In this document: in pieces, positions 53,026 through 61,369 of the stretch
Layout: each line of letters starts with the position of its first letter
Numbering within the stretch: position 1 is the first letter of the stretch
Source of the DNA: Chryseobacterium formosum
GTDB lineage: Bacteria; Bacteroidota; Bacteroidia; Flavobacteriales; Weeksellaceae
Assembly (NCBI RefSeq): GCF_026460885.1
Contig: NZ_JAOVZW010000008.1
Location: 124,001-188,000 of the forward strand
DNA: 64,000 nucleotides
Direction of reading: 5' to 3'
Position numbers and translations under genes: made by a program
Notes under the pieces: generated by a model
Told to the model about the DNA's origin: nothing
The model's input: only the letters and a program-made list of their open reading frames with translations
Databases searched by the model: none

Positions 53026-53062
53026 TTAAGAGACTAATCAATTGATTAGTCTCTTTTTTTAT
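53026..53062 (+). terminator. Terminator after the fibronectin-domain protein
   Basis: A perfect 28-base palindrome (53028-53055, AAGAGACTAATCA arm) is followed by T's. Confidence 0.8.
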
Positions 53063-53119
53063 TTTCATTAAAAAAGACTCCCCATTTTTGGAAAGTCTGA
53101 TTTTTATGTACAAAGAACT

Positions 53120-53281
53120 TTATTTATCTAAAGGTACTGGTTTTATTTCTCCTGTATTCATAAGGTCAAAAACTGTAGGGAAGAACATGACGAGAATAAA
53201 ATAAATAATAATCATTAATATCACCAACCCAAATAATATCAATACTAAGCTGTTGGGTCTATTTTTCTTTTGTGGTTCCAT
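53120..53281 (-). CDS. Small single-pass membrane protein
   Basis: From the ATG at 53281 the product has 53 residues: a polar N-terminus (MEPQKKNRPN), one membrane segment (LVLILFGLVILMIIIYFILV) and a short tail ending VPLDK. An upstream extension to 53347 would overlap the channel gene and is less likely. It follows the K+ channel gene by about 45 bases on the same strand and may be co-expressed. No family is recognised. Confidence 0.55.
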   Translation of the reverse strand: MEPQKKNRPNSLVLILFGLVILMIIIYFILVMFFPTVFDLMNTGEIKPVPLDK

Positions 53282-53325
53282 GATTTTGTCGATTTTGGTT
53301 AATAGATCAATTTGTATAGAATCTA

Positions 53326-54153
53326 CTAAGCTAATTTCTTGCCACACTGTTTACAATACCGTGCATCATCGTCAATATCTTCATTTCCGCAACGATCACA
53401 GATCAATTCTAGATTCTGTCTTTTGTTTCTCATTTCAGCAGTTACAATTCCTGTAGGAACAGCAATAATTGAATAACCCGCCAACATTAAAATAACCGCA
53501 AAAAATTTTCCCATTGGAGTTATAGGAGAAACATCTCCATATCCGACCGTCGTTACTGTAACTACAGCCCAGTAAATTGATTGCGGAATCGTTTCAAAGC
53601 CAGGTCTTCCGCCTTCTACCATAAACATTAAAGAACCAACGATTACCGAGAATATTATTAAAAACAAAAGGAAAATATAAATCTTTCTTGAACTATTCTT
53701 TAAAGCTCTTACAATCACAGTTCCGTCATTCATAAAGTCTAAAAGGTTGAAAACCCTGAAAACTCTCAGCATTCTCAACATTCTGAAGATCAAAAAATAT
53801 TTAGTCACAGGAAAAAAGAAACTTAGATAAAAAGGAACCAATGAAAGAAAATCAATTATTCCAAAAAAACTGAAAATGTAATGCTTTTTGTTTTTTAAAA
53901 CTGCAATTCTAGACCAATATTCCGCTGTGAAAAAAACTGAAATAACCCATTCGGAAATAATAAAATAAACGTGAAATTTTTTATCAAGCTTTGGGACACT
54001 TTCCATCATAATAATAAAAGTACTTACCAAAATGAGTGATAGAAGGATAACGTCAAACAGTTTTCCGAGTTTGGTATCTGAGCGGTAAATGATTCGGTAC
54101 AAAAATCTTTTCCAGAGTTTATCTCCGGGAACAAGATTGTGCTCTCTTTCCAT
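53326..54153 (-). CDS. Voltage-gated-type potassium channel with C-terminal zinc ribbon
   Basis: From the ATG at 54153 (MEREHNLVPG) the protein has 275 residues; an earlier ATG at 54240 would overlap the divergent gene. Six membrane segments are visible, with an S4-like stretch 'IFRMLRMLRVFRVFNLL' of Arg every third or fourth residue and the selectivity filter 'TVTTVGYGD'. After S6 comes a short cytoplasmic tail with CDRCG...CKQCG, a four-cysteine zinc ribbon, at the very end. The ribbon may control gating or assembly. The divergent neighbour begins 58 bases away. Confidence 0.88.
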   Translation of the reverse strand: MEREHNLVPGDKLWKRFLYRIIYRSDTKLGKLFDVILLSLILVSTFIIMMESVPKLDKKFHVYFIISEWVISVFFTAEYWSRIAVLKNKKHYIFSFFGIIDFLSLVPFYLSFFFPVTKYFLIFRMLRMLRVFRVFNLLDFMNDGTVIVRALKNSSRKIYIFLLFLIIFSVIVGSLMFMVEGGRPGFETIPQSIYWAVVTVTTVGYGDVSPITPMGKFFAVILMLAGYSIIAVPTGIVTAEMRNKRQNLELICDRCGNEDIDDDARYCKQCGKKLA

Positions 54154-54211
54154 GAGTGTTTTTATTTTTAGTAAAATTATAACTAATTTCGTAACAAACT
54201 TACAGAATAAA

Positions 54212-55309
54212 ATGACAATAAAAGAAGTAATTTCTATCATAGAAAATCAGATTGCGATGCCTCAAGCTGAAGATTTTGATAACGTCGGACTTTTATGTGG
54301 AGTTCAAGATCGTAACGTAAGCGGAGTTTTATTTTGTCATGATGCTTTAGAAAACGTTATCGACGAAGCAATTACTCGAAACTGTAATCTGGTGGTTTGT
54401 TTTCATCCGATTATTTTTTCAGGTTTAAAATCTCTTACCGGGAAAAATTATGTTGAAAGAGCGGTTTTAAAAGCTATCGAAAATAAAGTGGCGATTTATG
54501 CCATTCACACTGCTTTTGATAATGATTATTTTGGAGTCAATGCTGGAATTTGTGACCAGTTAGGTTTAAAAAATCAAAAAATACTTCAGCCCAAAAAAAA
54601 TAATTTAAAACAACTTACGGTGTATGTTCCGAAAGAATATGCTGAACAGTTAAAAGAAGCTCTTTTCTCAGCCGGAGCCGGAAATATTGGTTTTTATGAT
54701 GAATGTAGTTTTAAAATCGAAGGAAATGGAACTTTCAGACCGATTGAAGGCTCAAATCCTTTTTCAGGACAACAAAATGTGAGAGAAAATGCCGAAGAAA
54801 GCATGATTTCTGTAATTTTTGAATCATTTAAGCAAAATCAGATTATTGCTGCGATGAAAGAAGTGCATCCTTATGAAGAAGTAGCACATCAGATTTATTC
54901 TTTAGACAATGAAAATCAATATTCAGGTTTGGGAATGTATGGTGAATTTGAAGAAGAAATGGATGAAAAAGATTTTTTGAGAATTATTAAAGATAAATTT
55001 AAAATCGAAATCATTAAACATTCAGATTTCACCAATAAAAAAATCAAAAGAGTAGGGGTTTTAGGCGGTTCAGGAGCAAGCGGAATAAAATCTGCTTTAG
55101 CTAAAAAATGTGACGCTTATATCACCGGAGATCTCAAATATCACGATTATTTTCTGGCAGAATCTAAAATGTTGATCTGTGATGTAGGTCATTATGAATC
55201 AGAACAATGGGTTGCTCAACAATTATTTGAAATTTTGTCGCAAAAAATTAGTACATTTGCAATCTTAAAATCTAGTGAAAAAACAAACCCAGTAAATTAT
55301 TTCCTTTAA
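54212..55309 (+). CDS. Nif3-like dinuclear metal-centre protein
   Basis: From the ATG at 54212 (MTIKEVISII) the protein has 365 residues. It has the DUF34/NIF3 pattern: 'AEDFDNVGLLCG', 'CHDALENVIDEA', 'LVVCFHPIIFSGLKSL' and 'IHTAFDND' at the N-terminus, and the C-terminal 'GVLGGSGASGIKSALAKKCDAYITGDLKYHDYFLA', 'VGHYESE'. The His/Asp/Glu residues bind two metals, and a PII-like insert lies between (about 130-235). The biochemical role is uncertain; a damaged-metabolite hydrolase role has been proposed for the family. It is followed by a coiled-coil gene 3 bases later, a conserved pairing in many bacteria. Confidence 0.9.
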   Translation: MTIKEVISIIENQIAMPQAEDFDNVGLLCGVQDRNVSGVLFCHDALENVIDEAITRNCNLVVCFHPIIFSGLKSLTGKNYVERAVLKAIENKVAIYAIHTAFDNDYFGVNAGICDQLGLKNQKILQPKKNNLKQLTVYVPKEYAEQLKEALFSAGAGNIGFYDECSFKIEGNGTFRPIEGSNPFSGQQNVRENAEESMISVIFESFKQNQIIAAMKEVHPYEEVAHQIYSLDNENQYSGLGMYGEFEEEMDEKDFLRIIKDKFKIEIIKHSDFTNKKIKRVGVLGGSGASGIKSALAKKCDAYITGDLKYHDYFLAESKMLICDVGHYESEQWVAQQLFEILSQKISTFAILKSSEKTNPVNYFL

Positions 55310-55312
55310 GAT

Positions 55313-56089
55313 ATGGCGAATATAACCGAAATTTCAGTTGAAGAAAAATTAAGAGCTTTATATGATTTACAGATCATAGATTCAAGACTAGACGAGATCC
55401 GTAACACAAGAGGAGAATTGCCAATCGAAGTTGAAGATCTGGAAATCGAGATTGAAGGTCTTGAAACAAGAGCTGAAAAATTTCATGCAGATATTAAAGA
55501 GCAGAACGACCAGATCAATACAAAAAACGAGGTTATCAACCACGCAAAAACATTGATTGAAAAATACAAATCTCAACAAGATAGCGTAAGAAACAATAAA
55601 GAATTTGAAGCTTTAGGAAAGGAGATGGAATATCAGGAACTAGAAATTCAACTTTCTGAAAAAAGAATCAAAGAATTTGGAGCTAAAATCGCTCACAAAG
55701 AAGAAACTTTGAATGAGTTGACTACAAAAATCGACGATTTGAAGAATCACCTTAAATTCAAAAAAGAAGAATTGGAAGGTTTAATTTCTGAAACTCAAAA
55801 AGAAGAAGAATATTTAATCGAAAAATCTAAAGAATTTGCTTCTAAAATTGATGCAAGATTATTAGCTTCTTACAACAGAATCAGAACAAGTTCTTCTACA
55901 GGTTTAGCGGTTGTAGGTCTTGAAAGAGGTGCTCCAAAAGGATCATTCTTTACAATTCCACCACAAAAGCAAATGGAGATTGCTCAGAGAAAGAAAATTA
56001 TTATTGATGAGCATTCTGGGAAAATCCTTGTTGATGACGAATTGGTAATGGAAGAAAATGAAAAAATGAAATCTGTAATTAAATTTTAA
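55313..56089 (+). CDS. Coiled-coil protein of the zinc-ribbon (CT398-like) family, zinc cysteines lost
   Basis: This 258-residue protein has a long N-terminal coiled coil (about 10-185). The C-terminal segment 'GLAVVGLERGAPKGSFFTIPP' ... 'IIIDEHSGKILVDDEL' corresponds to the family's zinc ribbon, whose usual form is 'ERGACGGC' and 'CENCGRIL'. All four cysteine positions are replaced (Pro/Lys, Ser, Asp, Ser), so no zinc should bind. The protein contains no cysteine at all. It is co-transcribed with the Nif3-like gene upstream, the usual neighbourhood of this family. The family has been linked to flagellar or secretory functions in other bacteria, but its role here is unknown. Confidence 0.8.
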   Translation: MANITEISVEEKLRALYDLQIIDSRLDEIRNTRGELPIEVEDLEIEIEGLETRAEKFHADIKEQNDQINTKNEVINHAKTLIEKYKSQQDSVRNNKEFEALGKEMEYQELEIQLSEKRIKEFGAKIAHKEETLNELTTKIDDLKNHLKFKKEELEGLISETQKEEEYLIEKSKEFASKIDARLLASYNRIRTSSSTGLAVVGLERGAPKGSFFTIPPQKQMEIAQRKKIIIDEHSGKILVDDELVMEENEKMKSVIKF

Positions 56090-56112
56090 TTACTCATTTT
56101 ATTAAAAATATT

Positions 56113-56147
56113 AATAAGACCGGAATTTTTCGGTCTTATTTTTTTTG
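56113..56147 (+). terminator. Terminator after the coiled-coil gene
   Basis: TAAGACCG and CGGTCTTA form the stem, followed by T8. Confidence 0.75.
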
Positions 56148-56149
56148 AT

Positions 56150-56275
56150 TGTAGTCATTGCGAGAAGCATAGTGACGAAGCAATCTTATAAATCCACCCA
56201 TTTGAATTTAAATTCCGATCCTTTGAAGGAGTGGCGAAAATTTCAAAGAAATTTTTGACGGGGTGGTTCTATGAA
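56150..56275. repeat. Intergenic repeat-like block with palindromic ends
   Basis: The first part, ATTGCGAGAAGCATAGTGA through GCAAT (about 56158-56185), has complementary ATTGC/GCAAT ends. The second part is bounded by CCACCC (near 56194) and GGGTGG (near 56261), an inverted pair about 65 bases apart. Its local GC content is above that of the flanks. It looks like a REP/MITE-type mobile intergenic element; only one copy is seen in this window. Confidence 0.4.
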
Positions 56276-56326
56276 TATATTAGTTTAAAATTACCAAAAT
56301 TTAAAAATATTCTTCAAAAGATAAAA

Positions 56327-56353
56327 AAAGCCGTTCCAAAAGAAACGGCTTCG
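56327..56353 (-). terminator. Terminator after the AMP-ligase gene
   Basis: AAGCCGTT and AACGGCTT form a stem, with T's following on the minus strand. Confidence 0.7.
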
Positions 56354-56359
56354 TATTAT

Positions 56360-58138
56360 TTAATCATGATGTTCGTACATCTTATTATAAAGATCAATAA
56401 ATTTCTCTTTAATCGCTTTTCTTTTCAGTTTTAAAGTTGGCGTTAAAAGTCCGGCTTCAATTCCCCAAACTTCAGGTGTCAATTCAATTTTCTTGATTTT
56501 TTCCCAATTTCCAAGATGTTCGTTGATGTTGTCAATTTCTTTTTCGATTCTATCTTTTAACTCAGGGCTTTTAGCAATTTCAGCAGGAGTTGTTCCGATA
56601 TTTAAATTATTTCTCATCGCCCAGCTTTTAGCAAATTCAAAATCAGGCTGAACCAAAGCTGTTGGCATTTTTTCACCGTCACCTACCACCATAATTTGTT
56701 CGATAAACTTCGAAGCTTTGGCTAAATTTTCAATCGTTTGTGGGGCAATATATTTTCCTCCGGAAGTCTTAAACATTTCTTTTTTACGGTCGGTAATCTG
56801 TAGGAAACCTTCGCTGTCTATGTGACCGATGTCTCCGGTTTTGAAAAATCCGTCTTCGGTAAAGGTTTCTTTAGTCTGTTCCTCATTTTTAAAATAACTT
56901 TTAAAAACAGAAGGTCCTTTTACGGTAATTTCTCCGTCTTGTTGAATTTTTACCGTTAAATTATCCAAAGGATGTCCTACAGTTCCCACTTTCATTTTTC
57001 CGAAAGAGTTTACTGAAATTACAGGTGAAGTTTCCGTTAAGCCATAACCTTCCAGAATAGGAATTCCTGCGTTTTGGAACATTAAATTTAATCTTGTAGA
57101 CAAAGCCGCCGATCCGGAAACCAAAGTGATAATTTCACCTCCCAAACCTTCTCTCCATTTTTTGAAAACCAATTTATCAGCAATAATTTCCATTAAACCT
57201 GATGGTTTTGAAACTTCTTTCTTTTTCTGAATTAAATTCAAAGCCCAGAAAAATATTTTTTGTTTGAAACCACCTGCGTTAGAACCGGTATTATAAATTT
57301 TATCGTAAACTTTTTCAACCAAACGAGGTACAACACTCATATAATGAGGTTTTACTTCTTTCACATTTTCACCCATTTTTTCAATACTTTCAGCGAAATA
57401 AATTGAAAAACCATTGTATTGAAAAAGATAAAACAACATTCTTTCAAAAATATGGCAGATTGGTAAGAAGCTTAAAACACGTGTGTCCTTATAATCTAAA
57501 CTTTTTTTCTTCGGAATTCTCGGAATTGAACCTAGAACATTCGAAACAATATTTTCATGAGTTAACATAACGCCTTTCGGTTTTCCTGTTGTTCCTGAAG
57601 TGTAAATTAATGTTGCTAAATCTTCTGTATTAATCGATTTTGAAAGATCTTCAACTTCAATCTGAGTAGAATCATCTTCACCCAAATCAAGAATTTCTTT
57701 CCAGTTTGCAGCACCTGTAATATTATCAAATGTAAAAACGCCTTGAAGACTTGAAACGTTATGTTTAATCTTCATGACTTTAGTTAAAAGTTCTTTATCA
57801 GAAACAAAGCAGTATTTAATTTCAGCATTATTAAAGATAAACTCGTAATCTTCAGGTGAAATACTTGGGTAAACCGGAACCGAAACTACACCAATCTGTG
57901 AAAGTCCAAGATCCATTATTGCCCATTCTGTACGGGAATTGGTAGTGATTAAAGCAATTTTATCACCGGGTTTTATACCTAGTTTTAAAAGTCCTCTTGA
58001 GATCTTATTTCCTTGATTTACAAATTCCTGGGTAGACGTTTTTTGCCACTCACCCTGATATTTTGTAACAAACATATCACTTTTAGGTAAATGTTGTAAA
58101 GCGTAGTGAGGTATATCGAATAATCTTTTGATTGACAT
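56360..58138 (-). CDS. Long-chain fatty acid-CoA ligase (AMP-binding)
   Basis: From the ATG at 58138 (MSIKRLFDI) the protein has 592 residues. It has the adenylate-forming motifs 'LIYTSGTTGKPKGVMLTHEN' (P-loop), 'GYGLTETSPVIS' (A5) and 'FKTGDIGHIDSEGFLQITDRKKEMFKTSGGKYIAP' (A7-A10, with the C-terminal lysine region). It activates fatty acids to acyl-CoA with ATP. The 'KIKKIELTPE' and final 'LKLKRKAIKEKF' segments match bacterial long-chain ligases. An acyl-CoA dehydrogenase gene is divergent 240 bases away, suggesting a shared role in fatty-acid oxidation. Confidence 0.93.
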   Translation of the reverse strand: MSIKRLFDIPHYALQHLPKSDMFVTKYQGEWQKTSTQEFVNQGNKISRGLLKLGIKPGDKIALITTNSRTEWAIMDLGLSQIGVVSVPVYPSISPEDYEFIFNNAEIKYCFVSDKELLTKVMKIKHNVSSLQGVFTFDNITGAANWKEILDLGEDDSTQIEVEDLSKSINTEDLATLIYTSGTTGKPKGVMLTHENIVSNVLGSIPRIPKKKSLDYKDTRVLSFLPICHIFERMLFYLFQYNGFSIYFAESIEKMGENVKEVKPHYMSVVPRLVEKVYDKIYNTGSNAGGFKQKIFFWALNLIQKKKEVSKPSGLMEIIADKLVFKKWREGLGGEIITLVSGSAALSTRLNLMFQNAGIPILEGYGLTETSPVISVNSFGKMKVGTVGHPLDNLTVKIQQDGEITVKGPSVFKSYFKNEEQTKETFTEDGFFKTGDIGHIDSEGFLQITDRKKEMFKTSGGKYIAPQTIENLAKASKFIEQIMVVGDGEKMPTALVQPDFEFAKSWAMRNNLNIGTTPAEIAKSPELKDRIEKEIDNINEHLGNWEKIKKIELTPEVWGIEAGLLTPTLKLKRKAIKEKFIDLYNKMYEHHD

Positions 58139-58378
58139 AATTTTCAAATATATAGTTAGGATTTTAAATATAAGGATTTTTTTTAACTGTGAGAATTAGT
58201 TCTTATTGATTAAGAATTACTAAAATGTATGCCATAATATATTTAATAATTCAAAGTAAGTTTATTTCTAATGAATATTTAAAAAAGCCCTTGAAACCTT
58301 GATTAAGTCCTAATTAATGAATCTATTTTCAGATTTGCTCAAAAAGTGTAAATTAGCCTCCATATAATAGAAAAATTT

Positions 58379-59518
58379 ATGGACTTTAATTTATCAGAAG
58401 AACAGCTGATGATTCAGCAGGCAGCGAGAGATTTTGCTCAAACAGAACTATTACCTGAAGTTATTGAAAGAGACCGTGATCAGAAATTCCCGACTGAACA
58501 AGTAAAGAAAATGGGAGAAATGGGGCTTTTAGGAATGATGGTTGACCCAAAATACGGCGGTGCAGGTATGGATAGTGTTTCTTACGTTTTAGCAATGGAA
58601 GAAATTGCGAAAATTGATGCTTCTGCAGCTGTTGTAATGTCTGTAAACAACTCTTTGGTGTGTGCAGGTCTTGAAAAATTTGCTTCTGAAGAACAAAAAG
58701 TAAAATATCTTACACCTCTTGCAAGCGGAAAAGTAATCGGAGCTTTTGCTTTGTCTGAGCCTGAAGCTGGTTCTGACGCAACTTCTCAGCAAACTACCGC
58801 TGAAGATAAAGGAGATTACTATTTATTAAATGGTATTAAAAACTGGATTACAAATGGTGGAACTGCATCTTACTATATCGTAATTGCACAAACTAATCCT
58901 GAGAAAAAACATAAAGGAATTAACGCTTTTATTGTTGAAAGAGGTTGGGAAGGGTTCGAAATCGGAACTAAAGAAGATAAATTAGGAATCAGAGGAAGTG
59001 ATACGCATTCTTTGCTTTTCAATAATGTAAAAGTGCCGAAAGAGAACAGAATTGGCGAAGACGGTTTCGGATTCAATTTTGCAATGGCTGTTTTAAATGG
59101 AGGTAGAATCGGTATCGCTTCTCAGGCTTTAGGTATCGCTTCAGGAGCTTATGAATTGGCTTTGAAATATGCTAAGACAAGAAAAGCTTTCAGAACTGAA
59201 ATTATCAATCACCAAGCAATTGCTTTCAAATTGGCAGATATGGCAACTCAGATTACAGCTGCAAGAATGCTTTGTTTCAAGGCTGCTTGTGAAAAAGATG
59301 CTGGAAAAGATATTTCTGAAAGTGGAGCAATGGCAAAATTATACGCTTCTCAGGTTGCAATGGATACTACGATTGAAGCTGTACAAATTCACGGTGGATA
59401 CGGATACGTAAAAGAATATCATGTAGAAAGAATGATGAGAGATGCAAAAATCACTCAGATTTATGAAGGAACTTCTGAAATCCAAAAAATTGTGATTTCG
59501 AGAAGTATCTCAAAATAA
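58379..59518 (+). CDS. Acyl-CoA dehydrogenase
   Basis: This 379-residue flavoprotein introduces the 2,3 double bond in acyl-CoA. It has the family signatures 'GAFALSEPEAGSDATSQQTTA' (FAD-binding), 'GIKNWITNGG', 'GGRIGIASQALGIASGAYELA' and 'QIHGGYGYVKEYHVERMMRDAKI'. The catalytic glutamate is in 'IYEGTSEIQKIVISR'. Length is normal. It most resembles short-chain (butyryl-type) dehydrogenases. The electron-transfer flavoprotein genes are not in the window. Confidence 0.95.
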   Translation: MDFNLSEEQLMIQQAARDFAQTELLPEVIERDRDQKFPTEQVKKMGEMGLLGMMVDPKYGGAGMDSVSYVLAMEEIAKIDASAAVVMSVNNSLVCAGLEKFASEEQKVKYLTPLASGKVIGAFALSEPEAGSDATSQQTTAEDKGDYYLLNGIKNWITNGGTASYYIVIAQTNPEKKHKGINAFIVERGWEGFEIGTKEDKLGIRGSDTHSLLFNNVKVPKENRIGEDGFGFNFAMAVLNGGRIGIASQALGIASGAYELALKYAKTRKAFRTEIINHQAIAFKLADMATQITAARMLCFKAACEKDAGKDISESGAMAKLYASQVAMDTTIEAVQIHGGYGYVKEYHVERMMRDAKITQIYEGTSEIQKIVISRSISK

Positions 59519-59543
59519 TTTAAAAAAAATCAAAACACTATTT

Positions 59544-59909
59544 ATGAAAAAGCCTTTGTGGATTACCGTTGGAGTAGTTTTACTTCTGATTGGAGTTTTT
59601 ATCTGGTATAAATTTTTCTTCGTTTTCGGAGAAGGTGTAAAATCAGGTTATTTAAATTATGCCATTAATAAAGGTTATATTTTTAAAACGTATGAAGGCA
59701 AGTTAATTCAGGAAGGTTTTGGAAAAGGAAAAACAGGAACCATTACAAGCTATGAGTTTGAGTTTTCTGTTTCTGATCCCGAAGTTTTCAAGCAATTGGA
59801 ACTCAATAGTGGAAAAACTTTTGATCTTCATTATAAGGAATACAATGGAACGCTTCCTTGGAGAGGTAACACAAAATATGTTGTAGATAAAATAGTGAAT
59901 ATGAAATAA
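59544..59909 (+). CDS. Small hypothetical membrane-anchored protein
   Basis: This 121-residue protein has one N-terminal membrane segment ('WITVGVVLLLIGVFIWYKFFF') and a beta-rich extracytoplasmic part containing 'YKTYEGKLIQEGFG'-like sequence (FKTYEGKLIQEGFG), 'YEFEFSVSD' and 'YKEYNGTLPWRGNTKY'. It follows the acyl-CoA dehydrogenase gene by 25 bases and ends at a perfect terminator, so the two genes form a unit. The family appears typical of flavobacteria, but its function is unknown. Confidence 0.65.
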   Translation: MKKPLWITVGVVLLLIGVFIWYKFFFVFGEGVKSGYLNYAINKGYIFKTYEGKLIQEGFGKGKTGTITSYEFEFSVSDPEVFKQLELNSGKTFDLHYKEYNGTLPWRGNTKYVVDKIVNMK

Positions 59910-59910
59910 C

Positions 59911-59943
59911 AAGAAAGGCTCTCAATTGAGAGCCTTTTCTTTT
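59911..59943 (+). terminator. Terminator of the acyl-CoA dehydrogenase unit
   Basis: AAAGGCTCTCAATTGAGAGCC.. (59914-59937) is a perfect 24-base palindrome followed by T-rich sequence. Confidence 0.8.
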
Positions 59944-60049
59944 ACACTAAACCACAAATATTAATATTATGAGCAGATAAAATTAGTAGAAAAATCTATT
60001 GCTCAATAAAATCTTACCTTAAAATTTAATTAAAAATGTAATTGAATCA

Positions 60050-60976
60050 TTAATTTGAATTATTTTCGGACTGTTTATGAGCTTTCTTTTTATAAAAATA
60101 ATATCCGATTTCTGCAATTACAAACAAAGGCCAAAGCGGAAGAATAAATAGAAAAATAGAAGTAATGACGTTCCAGCCTGAAGAAACTGCAGCGAAAGAT
60201 TTTCCACCAAAAGTTTCGGGCTCACTTTTTACCAACGCATTTTCTGAAATTCCGTAAAGTGTGATTTCTAGATCGCACATCGTATTGTTTACAAAATCTT
60301 GCCCGTTCACATCAATTGATTTATTTTCTATATTTCCGATATTAAAACTTAAATCATCCATCAGATAATCAAACTTCTGAATCGGAACTTTTACTTTAAT
60401 GTAAGCGATTTTTCGGTCGTCGTTATTCAGGGAAATATTTTCACTTTTTACAAATCCGTCATATTTTTTTACCAATTCTTTTACGGTTTCTTTAGACGTT
60501 TCTGCATCGTTTACATTGAGTTCTAAAACTCCGTTTTTCGACATTCTATCTTTAGAAACAGGCTCTTCATTTTTAGGTTTGTCTTTGTAAATGATTTTAG
60601 TTTCTTTAATAATTTTCGGAGCAGGAACATTTACCACTATTTTTTCAGCATTTTTTTTCAGAGAATCTTTCTTTTCCAATTTTGATTCCAGCTTCATATT
60701 GGAAATTTTTTCTGAAAGTGAATCTATACTTTTGGAAGTTGTTTCCATTCTTTGTACTGCTTCACTTTTTGTTTTTTCAAAATCTTTAATTCTGACATTG
60801 GCAGAATCAAAAACAGCATTTGCTTCATCATTGATTGAATTAATTTCCTCACCGACATTTGAAACTGTACTATCTGTGCTATTTATAGCATTTTCTAACT
60901 GAGATGTTGCTGCTTCACCTTTTTTGCACATTACTAAAGTGCTTGATACTGCAACTAATAAAATGAACTTTTTCAT
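60050..60976 (-). CDS. DUF4349-type lipoprotein
   Basis: From the ATG at 60976 (MKKFILLVAV) the protein has 308 residues; an upstream ATG at 61096 would add 40 residues before the signal peptide and is rejected. A lipobox 'STLVMC' (Cys17) is followed by a helical coiled-coil part (about 25-125). The DUF4349 part (about 150-255) has 'LELNVNDAETSKETVKELV', 'IAYIKVKVPIQKFDYLMDDL'. A C-terminal membrane segment ('VITSIFLFILPLWPLFVI') ends in a basic tail. It is probably an envelope protein; the function of the family is not known to me. Confidence 0.8.
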   Translation of the reverse strand: MKKFILLVAVSSTLVMCKKGEAATSQLENAINSTDSTVSNVGEEINSINDEANAVFDSANVRIKDFEKTKSEAVQRMETTSKSIDSLSEKISNMKLESKLEKKDSLKKNAEKIVVNVPAPKIIKETKIIYKDKPKNEEPVSKDRMSKNGVLELNVNDAETSKETVKELVKKYDGFVKSENISLNNDDRKIAYIKVKVPIQKFDYLMDDLSFNIGNIENKSIDVNGQDFVNNTMCDLEITLYGISENALVKSEPETFGGKSFAAVSSGWNVITSIFLFILPLWPLFVIAEIGYYFYKKKAHKQSENNSN

Positions 60977-61151
60977 AAGATTATTTTTTTGTTGAAGTAA
61001 AATTAGGTGCGAAATTTTTGTAAAGATTGTAAAAGAAATGTATGATTTTGGTAAAATTTTATTTAATTGAAAACCAGTTAATTGTAAAATTTTCAAAATA
61101 GTTTTACAAAGATTTTAGTTAAATGTTAAAAATGTTAAAAGAAAATTATCA

Positions 61152-61178
61152 TTGGAAATATAATAATATTTACCTTTG
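61152..61178 (+). promoter_or_regulatory. Candidate promoter of the metalloprotease gene
   Basis: TTG at 61152-61154 and TACCTTTG at 61171-61178 (16-base spacing) fit the Bacteroidota consensus. The leader would be about 190 bases. Confidence 0.35.
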
Positions 61179-61369
61179 CTTTTTGAGACATTCATAAAGA
61201 AAAGTCGTAGTTTATTAGTATTGATGTTTTATTATTTGTTATAAATCAAATACTCATACTTTTAAATGCTGATTTTATCTGTTTGAATTGAAATTAAAAA
61301 GAATCAATACGAGAATATTGAAGTGAATAATTAATAAAATTTAATTAGATATATAAAAAGAAAGACTAT

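Noticed and set aside
54154-54240. An N-terminal extension of the potassium channel to an ATG at 54240
   Set aside because: It would overlap the start of the divergent Nif3-like gene and add a hydrophobic stretch before the natural cytoplasmic N-terminus; the ATG at 54153 fits the family better.
56231-56434. A 67-codon frame on the plus strand
   Set aside because: It overlaps a repeat-like block, a terminator hairpin and the 3' end of the AMP-ligase gene on the other strand, and its sequence does not look like protein.
60977-61096. An N-terminal extension of the DUF4349 lipoprotein to an ATG at 61096
   Set aside because: It would put 40 residues before a complete lipoprotein signal peptide (MKKFILLVAV...C).
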